The notes: generated from the letters alone by a model not told the origin. 64,000 nucleotides of DNA from Nocardioides sp. (GCF_030019515.1 NZ_JASEEQ010000005.1:211810-275809); one strand, 5' to 3'. Counted from the stretch's first letter, positions 48,482 to 57,763 are shown. Numbers and translations: made by a program.

Positions 48482-48538
48482 CCCCACCGAGATGCACGCT
48501 CCGCTCGCTGCGCTCCCTCCGCGCACATCTCGTCGGGG
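48482..48538. repeat. Hairpin-forming intergenic repeat inside the catabolic operon
   Basis: CCCCACCGAGATG (48482-48494) pairs with CATCTCGTCGGGG (48526-48538) at 11 of 13 positions around a GC-rich loop containing CGCTCGCTGCGCTC. It fills almost all of the 67-bp gap between two genes of the cluster. Confidence 0.55.
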
Positions 48539-48545
48539 ACCCCGG

Positions 48546-49670
48546 ATGAACGGCGGCATCGGACCCCTCGACGAGTTCCCGCTCCACCAGGCGCCGCTGC
48601 CGCTGGCCTGGGCGAGCAGCAGCGACCGCAACTTCTACGACCGCTGGTACTTCAACGCCCACGACCGCACCGGCGACATCATGGTGGTCACCGGCCTGGG
48701 CTACTACCCGAACCTCGGCACCAAGGACGCCTTCGTCCTGGTCGCTCGCGACGGCAGGCAGACCGCCGTGCACCTCTCCGACCTGATCGACCAGGACCGG
48801 CTCAACCCCCATGTCGGCCGCTACCGCGTCGAGGTCCCGGAGCCGCTCCAGAAGATCCGCGTGGTCCTCGAGGAGACCGAGGGCCTCGCGCTCGACCTCA
48901 CCTGGGAGGGCACCTGCGACGTCGTGCAGGAGCAGCCGCACGTGCTGCGCTCCGGCAGCCGGGTCACGCTCGACGCCCAGCGGTTCGCCCAGCTCGGCAG
49001 CTGGCGCGGCACCATCGCGATCGACGGCGAGGAGATCACCGTCGACCCCGCGACCTGGCTCGGGAGCCGGGACCGCTCCTGGGGGATCCGCCCGGTCGGC
49101 GAGGCCGAGCCCCCGGGCGCCCCGAGCGACCCGCCGTTCGAGGGCATATGGTGGCTCTACGTCCCGCTGCAGTTCGAGGACTACGCGGTCGTGATCATCA
49201 TCCAGGAGGACCCCGACGGGTTCCGCACGCTCAACGACTGCACCCGGGTGTGGCGCGACGGCCGGATCGAGCAGCTCGGCTGGCCGCTGATCGACGTCCA
49301 CTACGCCTCCGGCACGCGTACGCCGACCGGCGCGACGATCCGCTGCACGACGCCCGAGGGCAAGCCGCTCGTGCTCGAGGTCGAGTCGCGGCTCGCCGTA
49401 CCCCTCCACGTCGGCGGCGGCTACGGCGGCGACCCGGACTGGATCCACGGCACCTGGAAGGGCGCGGGCTTCGCCGAGCGGGTCACCTACGCGATGGACG
49501 ACCCGGCGGTCCAGGGCCGGTTCATGTTCGGCTGCGTCGACCACGTCGGCCGGGCCCTGTGCAGCACCGGAGGCGTCGACGGCCAGGAGGGCTTCGGCCT
49601 CTTCGAGCACTTCTGCATCGGCCGGCACGACCCGTCCGGGTTCGCCGACTTCTTCGCCCTCGCCCCCTAG
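48546..49670 (+). CDS. Conserved protein, possibly DUF7064/DUF7065-like (lipocalin-like beta fold)
   Basis: A 374-residue protein without signal or membrane segments, rich in beta-strand and aromatic residues (NFYDRWYFNAHDRTGDIMVVTGLGYYPN; GIWWLYVPLQFEDYAVVIIIQED). It looks like two lipocalin/CrtC-like halves. I recall similar proteins encoded beside phosphotransferase and aldehyde dehydrogenase genes in sterol- or terpenoid-degrading bacteria, but I cannot confirm the DUF assignment. ATG 48546 follows GGGGACCCCGG without a strong Shine-Dalgarno. It is probably a ligand-binding or isomerase-like part of the pathway. Confidence 0.75.
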   Translation: MNGGIGPLDEFPLHQAPLPLAWASSSDRNFYDRWYFNAHDRTGDIMVVTGLGYYPNLGTKDAFVLVARDGRQTAVHLSDLIDQDRLNPHVGRYRVEVPEPLQKIRVVLEETEGLALDLTWEGTCDVVQEQPHVLRSGSRVTLDAQRFAQLGSWRGTIAIDGEEITVDPATWLGSRDRSWGIRPVGEAEPPGAPSDPPFEGIWWLYVPLQFEDYAVVIIIQEDPDGFRTLNDCTRVWRDGRIEQLGWPLIDVHYASGTRTPTGATIRCTTPEGKPLVLEVESRLAVPLHVGGGYGGDPDWIHGTWKGAGFAERVTYAMDDPAVQGRFMFGCVDHVGRALCSTGGVDGQEGFGLFEHFCIGRHDPSGFADFFALAP

Positions 49671-49677
49671 CCGCGCC

Positions 49678-49699
49678 GGTGGTCGAGCCTGTCGAGACC
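49678..49699. repeat. Dispersed repeat GGTGGTCGAGCCTGTCGAGACC
   Basis: A 22-bp element directly after the upstream stop codon. The outer bases GGT-GGTCGAG and CTCGAGACC-like ends make it weakly palindromic. The same repeat, reverse complemented and two bases changed, lies inside hrpA at 2601-2622, and a related palindrome is at 18169-18207. Confidence 0.5.
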
Positions 49700-49725
49700 C
49701 CCGCACCCGAGAGGAAACCGCAACC

Positions 49726-51168
49726 ATGACCCTCGACCGCTCCGCGTTCTTCATCGACGGCGGCTGGGCCGCCCCGGCGACCTCGGCCACGCTCGAGGTG
49801 GTCTCGCCGCACACCGAGCAGGTGGTCGCGACCGTGCCCGAGGGGAGTGCCGCCGACATCGACGCCGCGGTCGCGGCCGCCCGCCGCGCGTTCGACGAGG
49901 GCCCGTGGCCGCGGATGACGCCCGAGGAGCGGATCGAGGTGGTCCAGGCGTTCTCGAACGCCTACGCCGGCCGGCTCGCCGAGATGGCCGAGCTGATCAC
50001 GATCGAGATGGGCTCGCCCACGTCCTTCTCGAACCTCGCGCAGTCCCCGGCGCCGTGGATGCAGATCGAGTCGTTCCTCGCGGTCGCCCGGGCGTTCCCG
50101 TGGGAGGAGGCGCGGCCCGGCGCGCTCGGCACCGACGTGATCGTGCGGCGCGAGCCGGTCGGCGTCGTCGCCGCGATCCCGCCGTGGAACGTCCCGCAGT
50201 TCACGACGATGTCGAAGGTGGTCCCGGCGCTGCTCGCCGGCTGCACGGTGGTGGTCAAGCCCGCGCCCGAGACCCCGCTGGACACCTACCTGATGGCCGA
50301 GCTGCTCGCGGAGGCCGGCGTACCGGCCGGGGTGGTGAACATCGTCGCCGCCGGCCGCGAGGTCGGCGAGCACCTGGTCGCCCACCCGGGCGTCGACAAG
50401 GTCGCGTTCACCGGCTCGACCGCCGCGGGGCGCCGGATCGCGGCCGTCTGCGGCGAGCAGCTCAAGCGGGTCTCGCTCGAGCTCGGCGGCAAGTCGGCGG
50501 CGATCGTGCTCGACGACGCCGACCTGGCCGCCACGATGGACGGCCTGAAGTTCACCGCGCTGATGAACTCCGGGCAGGCCTGCGTCGCGCAGACCCGGAT
50601 CCTCGCCTCCCGGAGCCGGTACGACGAGGTCGTCGACGCCCTGGCCGCGACCGTGTCCGGGATGCAGGTCGGCGACCCGATGGACCCGGCCACCGAGATC
50701 GGCCCGCTGGTGGCCCAGCGCCAGCAGGAGCGGGTCGAGAAGTACATCGCCCTGGGCCAGGAGGAGGGCGCCCGCGTGGTCGTCGGCGGCAACGGCCGGC
50801 CCGACGGGCTGGACTCGGGCTGGTACGTCCGCCCGACGGTCTTCGCCGACGTCGACAACCGGATGCGGATCGCGCAGGAGGAGATCTTCGGCCCGGTGCT
50901 CTCGGTGATCCCCTTCGACGACGTCGACGACGCGGTCCGGATCGCCAACGACTCCGACTACGGGCTGGCGGGCACGGTGTGGACCGGTGACGTCGAGGGC
51001 GGCCTCGACGTGGCCCGGCGGGTGCGCACCGGCACCTATGGCGTGAACACCTACACGATGGACTTCGCGGCCCCGTTCGGCGGCTACAAGTCCTCCGGCA
51101 TCGGCCGCGAGTTCGGCCCGGAGGGGCTGGCCCAGTACACCGAGCTGAAGACGATCTACCTGCCGTAG
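49726..51168 (+). CDS. Aldehyde dehydrogenase (NAD(P)-dependent)
   Basis: A 480-residue ALDH. VAAIPPWNVPQF contains the catalytic asparagine, FTGSTAAGRRI the cofactor turn, LELGGKSAAIVLDDAD the general-base glutamate and NSGQACVAQTR the active cysteine; EEIFGPVLSV is also intact. GAGAGGAAACC precedes the ATG. It should oxidise an aldehyde formed in the pathway, possibly a side-chain aldehyde; the substrate is not set by sequence. Confidence 0.93.
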   Translation: MTLDRSAFFIDGGWAAPATSATLEVVSPHTEQVVATVPEGSAADIDAAVAAARRAFDEGPWPRMTPEERIEVVQAFSNAYAGRLAEMAELITIEMGSPTSFSNLAQSPAPWMQIESFLAVARAFPWEEARPGALGTDVIVRREPVGVVAAIPPWNVPQFTTMSKVVPALLAGCTVVVKPAPETPLDTYLMAELLAEAGVPAGVVNIVAAGREVGEHLVAHPGVDKVAFTGSTAAGRRIAAVCGEQLKRVSLELGGKSAAIVLDDADLAATMDGLKFTALMNSGQACVAQTRILASRSRYDEVVDALAATVSGMQVGDPMDPATEIGPLVAQRQQERVEKYIALGQEEGARVVVGGNGRPDGLDSGWYVRPTVFADVDNRMRIAQEEIFGPVLSVIPFDDVDDAVRIANDSDYGLAGTVWTGDVEGGLDVARRVRTGTYGVNTYTMDFAAPFGGYKSSGIGREFGPEGLAQYTELKTIYLP

Positions 51169-51224
51169 CCGCGGCCCGCGGGCGTCTTGACATCCGGACG
51201 TCATGTGTAAAAGCGCACACGAGG

Positions 51225-51238
51225 CTACCGAAGGGTAG
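51225..51238. promoter_or_regulatory. Palindrome CTACC-N4-GGTAG before the second aldehyde dehydrogenase
   Basis: A 5+4+5 palindrome 33 bp before ATG 51272 and next to a TACCCT -10 (51259-51264). A TTGACA hexamer also lies at 51187-51192. This suggests a regulated internal promoter for the last two genes of the cluster. Confidence 0.4.
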
Positions 51239-51271
51239 TTTCCGAGACGCGCGTCACATACCCTCGGCCCT

Positions 51272-52894
51272 ATGAGCGCCCAGAGCCCCACTCCCGCCGG
51301 CGGCCCGGTCGTCGAAGGCCCCTTCGACCCCGAGCACGACCCGACGGCGGCGTACGCCCTCGAGCCGGAGTACGCCGACGCGCTGACCCGGCGGCTGGTG
51401 GCCACCTCGGGCCGCTCGGTCCAGGTCCGGTCCCCGCTCAACGACGCCCCGCTCGGGCACGTCCCGCAGTCGACCGTCGCCGACGTCGCCACCGCCTTCG
51501 AGCGGGCCCGCCGGGCCCAGGTCGCGTGGGGCCGCACTCCGCTCGCGGAGCGCTCGGCGATCCTGCTGCGGCTGCACGACCTGGTGCTCGACCACCAGGA
51601 CGAGATCATCGACCTGATCGTCTGGGAGAGCGGCAAGGCCCGCAAGCACGCCTTCGACGAGCCGCTGCACGTCGCGCTGACCGCGCGCTACTACGCGCGC
51701 ACCGCCAAGCGCCACCTCGGTACCGAGCGCAAGCTGGGCGTCGTGCCCGGCCTGACCCGGGTCGAGGTCAACCACAACCCGGTCGGCGTGGTCGGGATCA
51801 TCTCGCCATGGAACTACCCGTTCAACCTGGCGCTGATCGACGGCATCGCCGCGCTGATGGCCGGCAACGGGGTCGTCGCCAAGCCGGACTCGCAGACGAT
51901 GCTCTCCGCGCTGCTCGGTGCCCGGCTGCTCGAGCAGGCCGGCCTGCCCCGTGACCTGTGGCAGGTCGTCGCCGGCCCGGGCGCGGAGATCGGCGGCGCG
52001 ATCGTCGAGCGGGCCGACTACGTCTGCTTCACCGGCTCGACCGCGACCGGGCGGGCGATCGCCAAGGGCTGCGCCGACCGGCTGATCGGCTGCTCGCTCG
52101 AGCTGGGCGGGAAGAACCCGCTGCTGGTGCTGCGCGACGCCGACCTCGAGAAGGCCGCGGAGGGCGCCGTACGCGCCTCGTTCTCCAACGCCGGCCAGCT
52201 GTGCGTCTCGATGGAGCGGATCTTCGTCGCCGACCAGCTCTACGACCGGTTCGTCGACCGCTTCGTGGCCCGCACCCAGGCGCTGACGCTCGGCGCGACC
52301 CTGGACTGGGGCAACGACATGGGCCCGCTGATCTCCCAGGCCCAGCTCGACACCGTCACCGCCCACGTCGACGACGCGGTCGCCAAGGGCGCCCGGGTGC
52401 TCGTCGGCGGCCGCGCCCGTCCCGACCTCGGGCCGTACTTCTTCGAGCCCACGATCCTCGAGGGCGTCAGCCCCGACATGACCTGCTTCGGCAAGGAGAC
52501 GTTCGGCCCGGTCGTGTCGCTGTACCGGTTCCACGACGAGGCCGACGCGGTCGCGCGGGCCAACGCCGGCGAGTACGGCCTCAATGCCTCGGTCTACAGC
52601 CAGGACGGCGCGCGGGCCCGGACGATCGCCCGGCACCTGCGGTGCGGGACCGTCAACGTCAACGAGGCCTTCGCCGCGACCTTCGCGAGCATCGACGCCC
52701 CGATGGGCGGCATGCGCGAGTCCGGTGCCGGCCGCCGCCAGGGCGCGATGGGCGTCCGGCGCTTCACCGAGACCCAGGCGGTCGCGACCCAGCGACTGAT
52801 CCGGTTCGCCCCGCAGTACGGCATGTCCGACCAGATGTACGCCAGGGTCATGAACGCCAACCTGCGCCTGATGAAGAAGGTGGGACGCGCATGA
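51272..52894 (+). CDS. Succinate-semialdehyde dehydrogenase-like aldehyde dehydrogenase
   Basis: A 540-residue ALDH of the actinobacterial succinic semialdehyde dehydrogenase type (GabD2-like). The catalytic Asn is in ISPWNYPFNLAL, the cofactor turn in FTGSTATGRAI, the glutamate in LELGGKNPLLVL and the nucleophile in SNAGQLCVSMER. The 40-residue N-terminal extension and the C-terminal helical tail are usual for this group. Its TGA overlaps the ATG of the GMC oxidoreductase, so the two are coupled, and the true substrate may come from that enzyme. A TACCCT box ends 7 nt before the ATG. Confidence 0.9.
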   Translation: MSAQSPTPAGGPVVEGPFDPEHDPTAAYALEPEYADALTRRLVATSGRSVQVRSPLNDAPLGHVPQSTVADVATAFERARRAQVAWGRTPLAERSAILLRLHDLVLDHQDEIIDLIVWESGKARKHAFDEPLHVALTARYYARTAKRHLGTERKLGVVPGLTRVEVNHNPVGVVGIISPWNYPFNLALIDGIAALMAGNGVVAKPDSQTMLSALLGARLLEQAGLPRDLWQVVAGPGAEIGGAIVERADYVCFTGSTATGRAIAKGCADRLIGCSLELGGKNPLLVLRDADLEKAAEGAVRASFSNAGQLCVSMERIFVADQLYDRFVDRFVARTQALTLGATLDWGNDMGPLISQAQLDTVTAHVDDAVAKGARVLVGGRARPDLGPYFFEPTILEGVSPDMTCFGKETFGPVVSLYRFHDEADAVARANAGEYGLNASVYSQDGARARTIARHLRCGTVNVNEAFAATFASIDAPMGGMRESGAGRRQGAMGVRRFTETQAVATQRLIRFAPQYGMSDQMYARVMNANLRLMKKVGRA

Positions 52895-54627
52895 GCACCC
52901 CTCGCAACGACCGGCCGGGCTTCGACTACGACGTCCTCGTCGTCGGCTCCGGGTTCGGCGGCTCGGTCACGGCGTTGCGGCTGACCGAGAAGGGCTACCG
53001 GGTCGGGGTGCTCGAGGCCGGGGCGCGGTTCGAGGACCAGGACCTGCCCGAGACCTCCTTCGAGGTCTCGAAGTACCTCTTCCGGCCCGAGATCGGCTGC
53101 TACGGCATCCAGCGCATCGACGCGCTCAAGGACTGCCTGATCGTCTCCGGCGCGGGCGTCGGCGGCGGGTCGCTGGTCTACGCGAACACGCTCTACGAGC
53201 CGCTGCCGGCGTTCTACGCGGACAGCCAGTGGAGCCACATCACCGACTGGCGCGCCGAGCTGGCGCCGTACTACGACCAGGCCAAGCGGATGCTCGGCGT
53301 CGTCGAGAACCCGCTCCGCACGCCCTCGGACGACATCATGGAGAAGGTCGCGACCGAGATGGGGGTGGCCGACACCTTCCACCCGACCCCGGTCGGCGTC
53401 TTCTTCGGCGGCCCGGGCGCGGGCATGGGCCAGGCCGTGGACGACCCGTTCTTCGGCGGCGCCGGCCCGGAGCGCCGTACCTGCATCGCGTGCGGCTCCT
53501 GCATGACCGGCTGCCGGCACAACGCCAAGAACACGCTGGTGAAGAACTACCTCTACCTCGCCGAGCACAACGGCGCGAAGGTGATGCCGCTGACGACCGT
53601 CACCCGGGTGCGTCCGCGGGAGGGCGGCGGGTACGACGTGCACGTCCGCTACACGAAGGCGAAGATCGACCGGCGCTCGGTGCGGCGGGTGCTGACCGCC
53701 GAGCAGGTCGTGTTCTCCGCCTCCGCGCTCGGCACCCAGCGGCTGCTGCACAAGATGAAGGACGAGGGGCACCTGCCCCGCCTGTCCGACCGGCTCGGCG
53801 AGCTCGCGCGCACCAACTCGGAGTCGATCGGCGGCGTGGTCGCCCCGGACCTGTCGGTCGACTACAGCCAGGGCATCGCGATCACCAGCAGCTTCCACCC
53901 GGACCCGAACACCCACATCGAGCCGGTGCGCTACGGCCCGGGCAGCAACCTGATGTCGCTGCTCCAGTCGGTGCTCACCGACGGCGACGGCGACGAGCCG
54001 CGGTGGCGGACCTGGCTGCGCGAGGTGTGGCGCCAGCGCAAGCAGGTGCCGAACCTCTACGACATGAAGCACTGGTCCGAGCGCACGATCATCGCGCTGG
54101 TGATGCAGAGCGTGGACAACTCGATCACCACCTACACCAAGCGCATCCCCGGCACCCGCCGGCGCTACCTGACCTCCAAGCAGGGCCACGGCGAGCCCAA
54201 CCCCACCTGGATCCCGGCCGGCAACGAGGCGATCCGGGCGATGGCCCGGATCACCGGCGGCTTCCCCGGCAGCGCGGTCGGCGACGCCTTCAACAAGCCG
54301 CTGACCGCCCACTTCCTGGGCGGCTGCCCGATCGGCGACTCCCGGGAGACCGGCGTCGTGGACCCCTACCAGCGGGTCTACGGGTACCCCGGCCTGCACA
54401 TCGCCGACGGCTCGGCGATCTCGGCGAACCTGGGCGTGAACCCGTCGCTGACGATCACCGCCCAGGCGGAGCGCGCGATGTCGTTCTGGCCGAACAAGGG
54501 CGAGGCCGACCCGCGGCCCGAGCTGGGCTCGGCGTACCGCCGGATCGACCCGGTCCGCCCCGCCGCACCGGCGGTCCCGGACGCGGCGCCCGGCGCGCTG
54601 CGGCTGCCGATCGTCGGCGTCAGCTGA
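52891..54627 (+). CDS. GMC oxidoreductase, ChoD (cholesterol oxidase)-like, with a Cys cluster
   Basis: A 578-residue FAD enzyme. The FAD motif is VLVVGSGFGGSVTALRLTEKGYRVGVLEAG, GAGVGGGSLVYANTLYEPLP is the second GMC block, and HFLGGCPIG with NLGVNPSLTITAQAERAM is the C-terminal FAD part. It carries C198, C201, C204 and C208 (CIACGSCMTGC), a CxxCxxCxxxC pattern like a ferredoxin cluster site. It corresponds by sequence style and map position to M. tuberculosis ChoD, which also lies near guaB3. It is the last gene of the operon; a T-tailed terminator follows. Confidence 0.9.
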   Translation: MSTPRNDRPGFDYDVLVVGSGFGGSVTALRLTEKGYRVGVLEAGARFEDQDLPETSFEVSKYLFRPEIGCYGIQRIDALKDCLIVSGAGVGGGSLVYANTLYEPLPAFYADSQWSHITDWRAELAPYYDQAKRMLGVVENPLRTPSDDIMEKVATEMGVADTFHPTPVGVFFGGPGAGMGQAVDDPFFGGAGPERRTCIACGSCMTGCRHNAKNTLVKNYLYLAEHNGAKVMPLTTVTRVRPREGGGYDVHVRYTKAKIDRRSVRRVLTAEQVVFSASALGTQRLLHKMKDEGHLPRLSDRLGELARTNSESIGGVVAPDLSVDYSQGIAITSSFHPDPNTHIEPVRYGPGSNLMSLLQSVLTDGDGDEPRWRTWLREVWRQRKQVPNLYDMKHWSERTIIALVMQSVDNSITTYTKRIPGTRRRYLTSKQGHGEPNPTWIPAGNEAIRAMARITGGFPGSAVGDAFNKPLTAHFLGGCPIGDSRETGVVDPYQRVYGYPGLHIADGSAISANLGVNPSLTITAQAERAMSFWPNKGEADPRPELGSAYRRIDPVRPAAPAVPDAAPGALRLPIVGVS

Positions 54628-54772
54628 ACCGGACGGGAAACTCCAGAAAATTCCTGAGAATGGCCCGTGACTCGGGTCAACACGGGTCGTTGAGCCAGCG
54701 GACCCGGTAAATACGCTCCCTCCCACCGCCGGGTCCCATGTCCAGGCTCTGTCCAGCAGATGCATGGACGGT

Positions 54773-54817
54773 CAGGGCCCGGCCATCCCTCCCTCCCCGG
54801 CCGGGCCCTGATGCGTT
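54773..54817 (+). terminator. Intrinsic terminator of the catabolic operon
   Basis: CAGGGCCCGGCC (54773-54784) and GGCCGGGCCCTG (54799-54810) pair perfectly and are followed by ATGCGTTTTC. It is the only clear T-tailed terminator noticed in this part of the window. Confidence 0.8.
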
Positions 54818-54879
54818 TTCCGAGACGAAGACGCAGCGAGGAGGTCGAGTGGGCCCGCGCCCGCACCGTTGTGTCCGGC

Positions 54880-54937
54880 GCGCACCTGACGCATCTGCTC
54901 CCGTCCGGCCGGATTCCCGACAGATCTGTCAGGGGCG
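54880..54937. repeat. 58-bp palindromic repeat, left copy
   Basis: It starts GCGCACCTGACGCATCTG and ends CAGATCTGTCAGGGGCG; the ends are imperfect inverted repeats. The right copy at 56061-56118 has the same length and the same ends, with shared internal text (CCGGAT, CGACAG). Confidence 0.7.
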
Positions 54938-55006
54938 TGGCGACCACCCCGTGGGGCCTGTGGATGACGCCGGCGGACGGGGGCGCTCACGAGGGATGCT
55001 CGGCCG

Positions 55007-56044
55007 ATGACCACCCGCATCGAACGCCCCGGCATCGTGATGCCGGTGCGGCTGGACCCGACAGGGGTGACCGGGCCGACGCCGGGTCAGGCCCGTGGCC
55101 CCGGTTGGCGGCGGGTCGGATCTGGGCGGTACGTCCCGGCGTCGGTCGATCCCGGCGACCTCGAGCAGCGGATCGTGGAGGCCGTCCTCGGCACGTCCGG
55201 TCCGGTCGCGGCCACGGGCTGGGCCGCGCTGCATTGGGGGCGGGGTCGGTGGTTCAGTGGACTGGCGGCGGACGGGGTCACCCCGCTGCCGGTGCCGGTC
55301 GCGCTCGGGGACCGACGGGCCGTGCGGCCGCGTGCGGGCGTCGTCCTCTCCGAGGACTGGCTGTTCGCCGACGATGTCGTGGAGCTCGACGGCCTGCCGC
55401 TCACGGTGGCCGAGCGGTCGGTCGCCTACGAGATGCTGCGTGCGGAGTCCCTGATCGGGGCCGTCCGGGCGATCGACATGGCCGCGGCGGACGACCTGGT
55501 GGACGTCGAGTCGATGCGCGTCTACGCCGGTCGGCTCGCCGGCCGCCCGGGGGTCAGGAGGCTGCGGGCGGCCATCGAGTGGGCGGACGAGAACTCCTGG
55601 TCCCCGCAGGAGCCGACCATGCGGATCCACTGGCGGCGGGCGCTGCCCCAGGCACGACTCCTGTGCAACGCACCGATCTTCGACCACGACGGCCGGCACC
55701 TACTGACCCCTGACCTGCTCGACGTCGAGCACGGGGTCGGCGGCGAGTACGACGGCGTCGTCCACCTCGGCGACGGGCCGCGGCGCCGCGACCTCGACCG
55801 AGACGCGCTGTATCGCGACCTGGGCATCGAGCTCGTGACGATGATGTCGGCCGACGGCCGCGACCTCACGTCGTTCCTCGCCCGGTTGCAGGGTGCCTAC
55901 CACCGGGCCGCGCAGCGGCGCGGCACGCCTCGCTCCTGGACGGTGGACCAGCCCGACTGGTGGGTCGACACCTCGACGGTGGCTCGCCGTCGCGTGCTCG
56001 ACGCCGCCGCCCGGGCCGTATGGCTGCGCCGGCAGGCCTCCTGA
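55007..56044 (+). CDS. Hypothetical protein with C-terminal PDDEXK/Vsr-like (DUF559-type) nuclease fold
   Basis: A 345-residue protein. The N-terminal 130 residues look like the AbiEi/transcription-factor-like winged helix region common in Nocardioides proteins of this kind (YVPASVDPGDLEQRIVEAVLG; GWAALHWGRGRW). The C-terminal part has LLTPDLLDVEHGVGGEYDGVVHL and later RDALYRDLGIELVTMM, which fits a Vsr/DUF559-like D-x(n)-E-x-D type core. Function is unknown; a DNA-cutting or defence-related role is inference. It is bracketed closely by two copies of a 58-bp palindromic repeat. Confidence 0.75.
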   Translation: MTTRIERPGIVMPVRLDPTGVTGPTPGQARGPGWRRVGSGRYVPASVDPGDLEQRIVEAVLGTSGPVAATGWAALHWGRGRWFSGLAADGVTPLPVPVALGDRRAVRPRAGVVLSEDWLFADDVVELDGLPLTVAERSVAYEMLRAESLIGAVRAIDMAAADDLVDVESMRVYAGRLAGRPGVRRLRAAIEWADENSWSPQEPTMRIHWRRALPQARLLCNAPIFDHDGRHLLTPDLLDVEHGVGGEYDGVVHLGDGPRRRDLDRDALYRDLGIELVTMMSADGRDLTSFLARLQGAYHRAAQRRGTPRSWTVDQPDWWVDTSTVARRRVLDAAARAVWLRRQAS

Positions 56045-56060
56045 TCCGCCCCCGGCTCTC

Positions 56061-56118
56061 GCGCACCTGACGGATCTGTCGTCCTGCCACCGGATCGACA
56101 GCAGTTGTGTCAGGTGCG
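56061..56118. repeat. 58-bp palindromic repeat, right copy
   Basis: It starts GCGCACCTGACGGATCTG and ends AGTTGTGTCAGGTGCG, beginning 16 bp after the nuclease-like gene stop and ending 45 bp before guaA. The outer 10 bases of each end are exact inverted repeats (CGCACCTGAC / GTCAGGTGCG). Confidence 0.75.
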
Positions 56119-56163
56119 ACGCGAGCCGTGGGGCAGCCGGATGCGGCCGATACGATGCGGGGC

Positions 56164-57747
56164 ATGAATCCGGCGGCGGAGCACGATCTGGTCCTGGTGG
56201 TCGACTTCGGGGCGCAGTACGCGCAGCTGATCGCCCGCCGGGTGCGCGAGGCGCGGGTCTACTCCGAGATCGTGCCGCACACCACCCCGGTGGCCGAGAT
56301 GCTGGCCCGGGAGCCGAAGGCGATCATCCTCTCCGGCGGGCCGTCCTCGGTCTACGAGCCGGGGGCACCCTCGATCGACCCCGCGATCTTCACCGCCGGG
56401 ACGCCGGTGTTCGGCATGTGCTACGGCTTCCAGCTGATGGCCCAGGGCCTCGGCGGCGAGGTGGCCCACACCGGTGCCCGCGAATACGGGCGTACGGCGG
56501 TCACGGTCGGCCGGCCCGGCACCCTGCTGGCCGAGATCCCCGCGCACCACACCGTCTGGATGTCCCACGGCGACTCGGTGGCGGCCGCGCCGAGCGGCTT
56601 CGAGGTGCTCGCCTCCACGGCCACGACCCCGGTGGCCGCGTTCGAGGACGTCGACCGCGGCCTGGCCGGCGTCCAGTGGCACCCCGAGGTGCTGCACACC
56701 GAGCACGGCCAGAAGGTGCTCGAGCACTTCCTGGTCCAGATCGCGCACTGCCGCCAGACCTGGACGATGGTCAACATCGTCGAGGAGCAGATCGAGGCGA
56801 TCCGTGCCCAGATCGGCGACCGCGGCCAGGCGATCTGCGGCCTGTCCGGCGGCGTCGACTCCGCGGTGGCGGCCGCGATCGTGCAGCGGGCGATCGGCGA
56901 CCGGCTCACCTGCGTGTACGTCGACCACGGGCTGATGCGCCAGGGCGAGACCGAGCAGGTGCAGCGCGACTTCGTGGGCGCGACCGGCGTCGACCTCAAG
57001 GTCGTCGACGCCGAGAAGCAGTTCCTCGACGCGCTCGCCGGGGTCACCGACCCCGAGGAGAAGCGCAAGATCATCGGCCGCGAGTTCATCCGCGTCTTCG
57101 AGGCCGCCGAGGCGGACATCCTCAGCGAGGCGGTCGCCGGCGGCGACGGCGACAAGGTCGCGTTCCTCGTCCAGGGCACGCTCTACCCCGACGTGGTCGA
57201 GTCCGGCGGGGGAGCCGGGACCTCCAACATCAAGTCCCACCACAACGTCGGTGGGCTGCCCGACGACCTCGAGTTCGAGCTGGTCGAGCCGCTGCGCACC
57301 CTGTTCAAGGACGAGGTGCGCCTGGTCGGCGAGCAGCTCGGCCTGCCGGCCGAGATCGTCTGGCGCCAGCCGTTCCCGGGCCCGGGACTCGGCATCCGGA
57401 TCATCGGCGAGGTCACCCGCGAACGCCTCGACATCCTCCGCGAGGCCGACGCCATCGCCCGGGAGGAGCTGACCCGGGCCGGCCTGGACCGCGACATCTG
57501 GCAGTTCCCCGTGGTCCTGCTCGCCGACGTCCGCTCCGTCGGCGTCCAGGGCGACCAGCGCACCTACGGGCACCCGGTCGTGCTGCGCCCGGTCACCTCC
57601 GAGGACGCGATGACCGCCGACTGGGCCCGGCTGCCGTACGACGTCCTCGAGCGGATCTCCACGCGGATCACCAACGAGGTGCGCGAGATCAACCGGGTCA
57701 CCGTCGACATCACCTCGAAGCCCCCCGGCACCATCGAGTGGGAGTGA
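56164..57747 (+). CDS. guaA: GMP synthase (glutamine-hydrolysing)
   Basis: GuaA aminates XMP to GMP. The 527 residues comprise a class I glutamine amidotransferase ([19 protein letters not shown]; catalytic Cys in [12 protein letters not shown]; His-Glu in [12 protein letters not shown]), the ATP pyrophosphatase domain with P-loop [14 protein letters not shown], and the C-terminal dimer domain ending [25 protein letters not shown] box (56151-56156) ends 7 nt before the ATG. It is the third GMP-pathway gene here. Confidence 0.97.
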   Translation: MNPAAEHDLVLVVDFGAQYAQLIARRVREARVYSEIVPHTTPVAEMLAREPKAIILSGGPSSVYEPGAPSIDPAIFTAGTPVFGMCYGFQLMAQGLGGEVAHTGAREYGRTAVTVGRPGTLLAEIPAHHTVWMSHGDSVAAAPSGFEVLASTATTPVAAFEDVDRGLAGVQWHPEVLHTEHGQKVLEHFLVQIAHCRQTWTMVNIVEEQIEAIRAQIGDRGQAICGLSGGVDSAVAAAIVQRAIGDRLTCVYVDHGLMRQGETEQVQRDFVGATGVDLKVVDAEKQFLDALAGVTDPEEKRKIIGREFIRVFEAAEADILSEAVAGGDGDKVAFLVQGTLYPDVVESGGGAGTSNIKSHHNVGGLPDDLEFELVEPLRTLFKDEVRLVGEQLGLPAEIVWRQPFPGPGLGIRIIGEVTRERLDILREADAIAREELTRAGLDRDIWQFPVVLLADVRSVGVQGDQRTYGHPVVLRPVTSEDAMTADWARLPYDVLERISTRITNEVREINRVTVDITSKPPGTIEWE

Positions 57748-57763
57748 TCTGACCGGTCGCCCC

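Larger units (their letters stand above)
54628..55006. other. 379-bp intergenic region with terminator and left 58-bp repeat
   Basis: No gene is seen. It contains the intrinsic terminator at 54773-54810 and the left copy of the 58-bp palindromic repeat at 54880-54937. The remainder, including the AT-richer start (CAGAAAATTCCTGAGAATGG), shows nothing I can name. Confidence 0.7.
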
